Below, piece by piece: positions 18,943 through 20,980 of a stretch of 20,980 nt of DNA. Numbering within the stretch: position 1 is the first letter of the stretch; each line of letters starts with the position of its first letter. This DNA is from Nemertoderma westbladi (lineage: Eukaryota > Xenacoelomorpha > Nemertodermatida > Nemertodermatidae), in assembly GCA_032718475.1 (NCBI GenBank), contig JAUCBJ010005443.1, positions 1 through 20,980 on the forward strand, given 5' to 3'. The translations under genes and the position numbers were made by a program. Below the pieces are notes generated by a model. The model ran no database searches. It had not been told where the DNA came from and worked only from the letters and a program-made list of their open reading frames with translations.

Positions 18943-19211
18943 GAATGGATTTACTCGAACCATCCAACCGATACGTGGTTGCTTTAACCCATGGTCTATT
19001 CTACGGTAAATTCAGTCCAATCACCGATGGTCACCCACTATCTCTCGATTTGGGTAGAAATGCCGGAATTGAAAATGCTACAATCCCCATACCACACGTT
19101 TTTAATACATGGAAGATGAAGTTTGGATATTATAAATTCTTAAGGGGGGGGGGTACACCCCCCCTCAGGTCAAAATTTTCATTTTTTGTTTTTTTATTTC
19201 ATCTAGAGTAG
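18943..19211 (+). CDS. Exon 3 of the predicted host gene, 3' end altered by a transposon
   Basis: The acceptor TTTGTTATTACAG ends at 18942 and the split codon becomes GGA, continuing AREIAAK-GMDLLEPSNRY. Sixty-six codons follow, with VVALTHGLFYGKF, HPLSLDLGRNAGIENATIPI and FNTWKMKFGYYKFL, up to the TTA codon at 19140-19142. There the TTAA-targeting element begins. Reading on into the element adds 22 codons, Gly/Pro-rich then Phe-rich, to a TAG at 19209-19211, for a predicted total of 307 residues. Possible internal donors (TACG|GTAAAT, TTGG|GTAGAA) mean the exon could end earlier, but the frame stays protein-like past both. The product remains unrecognised. Confidence 0.6.
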
Positions 19212-19284
19212 AATTTAATGCGGATTTCAAATCTGGAAACGGCTTAGCGAGATCTCTTTTACTTCTCGAGTAATGGCTGGTTTT

Positions 19285-19482
19285 CCGTCTGTATGTCTGT
19301 CTGTCTGTCCATCGAAATATTAAAAAGGGCATAAAATAAGCAATCTGAAATGTTTACTGTTAGGATTTTTCTTAATGTCGATGTCTGTTTTAATATTTGG
19401 AATTATCTAATCACTATGTCTGTATCTCAGTCTGTCTCTCAGTTTGTCTGTCTGTTTGTATGTCTGTCTGTCTGTCAACATG
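19285..19482. repeat. (CTGT)n microsatellite blocks
   Basis: Two blocks of interrupted CTGT/GTCT repeats, near 19285-19311 and 19418-19482, inside the TTAA element. An open frame over the second block (19350-19544) has a repetitive Ser/Val/Cys-rich product and is an effect of the repeat. Confidence 0.85.
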
Positions 19483-19675
19483 TCCGTCAAATTTTAATTA
19501 ATATATATTTAATAGATATTTGTGAGTTTTGTATTACATATTGAACAGTTGTCTAATGGACTAGTTGTCTACTAGTAATAACAAATGTGAACCATCATAT
19601 AACAATAGCTAGTAATAATTATTCTGGGAAACAACCATAAACTTATTTTTTTTAAATTCCGCAGGCTCTGAGAAT

Positions 19676-19905
19676 AATTCACGTGCTGCGCGAAGTCTTC
19701 ATGTGCAGCATGAACTTTTCATGTGCCGCGTGAAGGCTTCTCATTCTGATCAAAAAGCTTTCCGAGGTGCTCGATTAATTAACGTGCTTTATGAAGAATT
19801 TAAGTGCTACGTGAAACCTTCACCTGCTGCGCAAATGTCTCACGTGCTGCGCGAAGGTTTCACGTGCTGCGCAAAGCTTAATGTTCTGTGTAAAGGCTTA
19901 TTATA
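19676..19905. repeat. Degenerate ~20-bp repeat, TTCACGTGCTGCGCGAAG family
   Basis: About ten units of 18-27 bp vary around TTCACGTGCTGCGCGAAGG, and one isolated unit lies at 20030-20048. The unit contains the palindrome CACGTG (an E-box-type word) and GCGCG. GC content is well above the rest of the element. The open frame at 19703-19906 derives from this repeat. Confidence 0.75.
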
Positions 19906-20756
19906 AAATTATGTGGAAATTTTTATATAATTTTGAATGTTTCTTAAGGTTATCTCATTATTCCATGACTATTTATTACTAAATGACGAAATAGTATGCG
20001 ATCAAATCAATACGCCAAAATGTAATTTGTTCACGTGCTGCGCGAAGTGTTTTTTGGCAAGCACTCTAAAATTATTTTAACAGGTTGTTAAAAGTGGGTA
20101 GGGGTTTTTTTGAACCAAATTTCATGAAATCCATTGAGAAATCACAAAATATGGATAGGGGATAACCAATGGGAAAAGAAAAGGAGATACCAGTACTGAA
20201 AATAGCGGGAACATTTGAAATATATTGTTCTTAAACTTTAAATGCGTTTATCTCGGAATTGTATTTTTCACATTCAAAATACTACTACTCAGCCATTTCT
20301 TAACCAATTTTCGAAATTTTTTTTTTGTTTGATTTCTTTTCGGGTTTTGATCAAAAGTTATCGGTTAGAATTTTGAATTGTGCCATATTAATTTCTTGAA
20401 ATTAGTTAATATCTATTAAGTAATAATTAATATTAGTTAATAATATTTAAAAAATATTTAAGACCTAAATAAAAAATGTAACCGATAAGTTTTGTGGAGC
20501 CGAGGATGCTGATTCAGAAAAACCAAGTTTCGAAAATTTTCGCCCAAAATTGTGAGACTAGTAGTGTTTTTAGTGAAATTAACAATTTCGCTGGTGGCCG
20601 CTAGAGGGCGACGCAAATTTGAAAATTTTTTTTTTGAACCCAATCTTTGGCCATATGTTAATCCCCCGAAAGGTATAAAATATACAAAATTACACACAAG
20701 CAGAAATTATAGCCATTTGCAAAAAAGGTCCATAGGGGGGTGTACCCCCCCCTTAA

Positions 20757-20794
20757 ATGAAATCAAGAAAAATACTAAAAAAACACCTAAATGA
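20757..20794 (+). other. Displaced last codons of the predicted host gene
   Basis: Directly after the right-hand TTAA the sequence continues the exon 3 frame. With the element ignored, TTA is followed by 12 codons reading NEIKKNTKKTPK and a TGA stop at 20792-20794. The pre-insertion protein would have been 297 residues with a Lys-rich tail. This stretch is now separated from its exon by 1.6 kb and is read only if the element is spliced out or absent on another allele. Confidence 0.65.
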
Positions 20795-20874
20795 ATTTAA
20801 TTTAAATGTAAACGCAGAAAATCTGTTCCAAAATCTAATAGTACATTCCGTCGACCATTATTTCTTATATAAAC

Positions 20875-20970
20875 ATGTCAAGAACAGAATTTGGAGTTTG
20901 GATGGAAGCCGCAGCCTACGGTCCTACTGGTATTCACAAATGTTCACAAGCCTTAGTGTCAATCATCTAA
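20875..20970 (+). CDS. Small ORF, 31 codons, unknown
   Basis: An ATG at 20875 is preceded by TTATATAAAC and followed by 31 codons of balanced composition (MSRTEFGVWMEAAAYGPTGI, then HKCSQALVSII) before TAA at 20968-20970. It could be the first exon of a gene running out of the window, a small peptide gene or chance. No neighbour helps decide, and I recognise nothing in it. Confidence 0.2.
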   Translation: MSRTEFGVWMEAAAYGPTGIHKCSQALVSII

Positions 20971-20980
20971 ACACACCAAT

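Larger units (their letters stand above)
19140..20756. mobile_element. TTAA-flanked DNA transposon (piggyBac/Kolobok-type, non-autonomous)
   Basis: TTAA lies at 19140-19143 and again at 20753-20756. Between them the ends are inverted: the left reads G10 TACA C7 T, and the right in reverse reads G8 TACA C6 T, followed on both sides by a purine-rich word (CAGGTC, ATGGACC). Each end is itself nearly palindromic. TTAA duplication is the hallmark of piggyBac and Kolobok families, but the G-rich ends do not let me choose. The 1609-bp interior has no transposase. It holds CTGT microsatellites, a degenerate CACGTGCTGCGCGAAG repeat, long A/T runs and a CCGCTAGAGGGCG motif. Removing the element restores a longer host reading frame, which supports the boundaries strongly. 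Confidence 0.8.

Noticed and set aside
19703-19906. 67-codon open frame in the TTAA element
   Set aside because: It is made of the degenerate CACGTGCTGCGCGAAG repeat and resembles no transposase.

Overview
The window looks like a stretch of a metazoan nuclear genome, most likely a marine invertebrate. There are no operons and no ribosome binding sites. Coding sequence is split by GT-AG introns, intergenic DNA is AT-rich, and tandem repeats and transposon relics of several classes fill most of the space. The 8-mer TAGGCCTA occurs five times, far above chance, and the transposon types present suit a deuterostome such as an echinoderm or hemichordate. That placement is an inference and is not shown by any one gene.

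Layout. 1-2834: a possible small exon (206-475) and a broken P-element/THAP9-type transposase C-terminus (1029-2097). 2835-3110: a tRNA-like core between long inverted repeats. 3420-4763: a non-autonomous DNA transposon whose ends are CACAGTG, with a 5-bp GC-rich target duplication, filled with a 154-bp tandem repeat. 5350-5512: a small foldback. 5789-6262: an old LINE fragment. 6926-7830: a young LINE fragment on the minus strand. 8283-8512: a complete tRNA-derived SINE with a 15-bp target duplication. 9283-10634: a 55/110-bp minisatellite ending in a cluster of CTCF-like motifs. 10696-11113: a 144-bp tandem repeat.

12277-20794: one predicted host gene of three exons on the plus strand. Exon 1 is 12277-12319, exon 2 is 17549-18160, and exon 3 starts at 18943. 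All junctions are GT-AG and phase 1. I do not recognise the protein. Intron 1 (5.2 kb) carries a 33-copy, 89-bp hairpin satellite and an internally deleted but open LINE copy. Intron 2 is mostly a 579-bp nested foldback. Exon 3 is interrupted by a 1.6-kb element with GC-rich inverted ends and a TTAA target duplication. Reading across the TTAA without the element continues the frame for 12 more codons to a stop at 20792-20794.

The most notable observations are the RSS-like transposon at 3420-4763 and the TTAA insertion that changes the end of the host gene. Next come the palindromic-unit satellite with a higher-order duplication, the tRNA-like/inverted-repeat hybrid, and the CTCF-like array. 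No bacterial, phage or CRISPR system is present.
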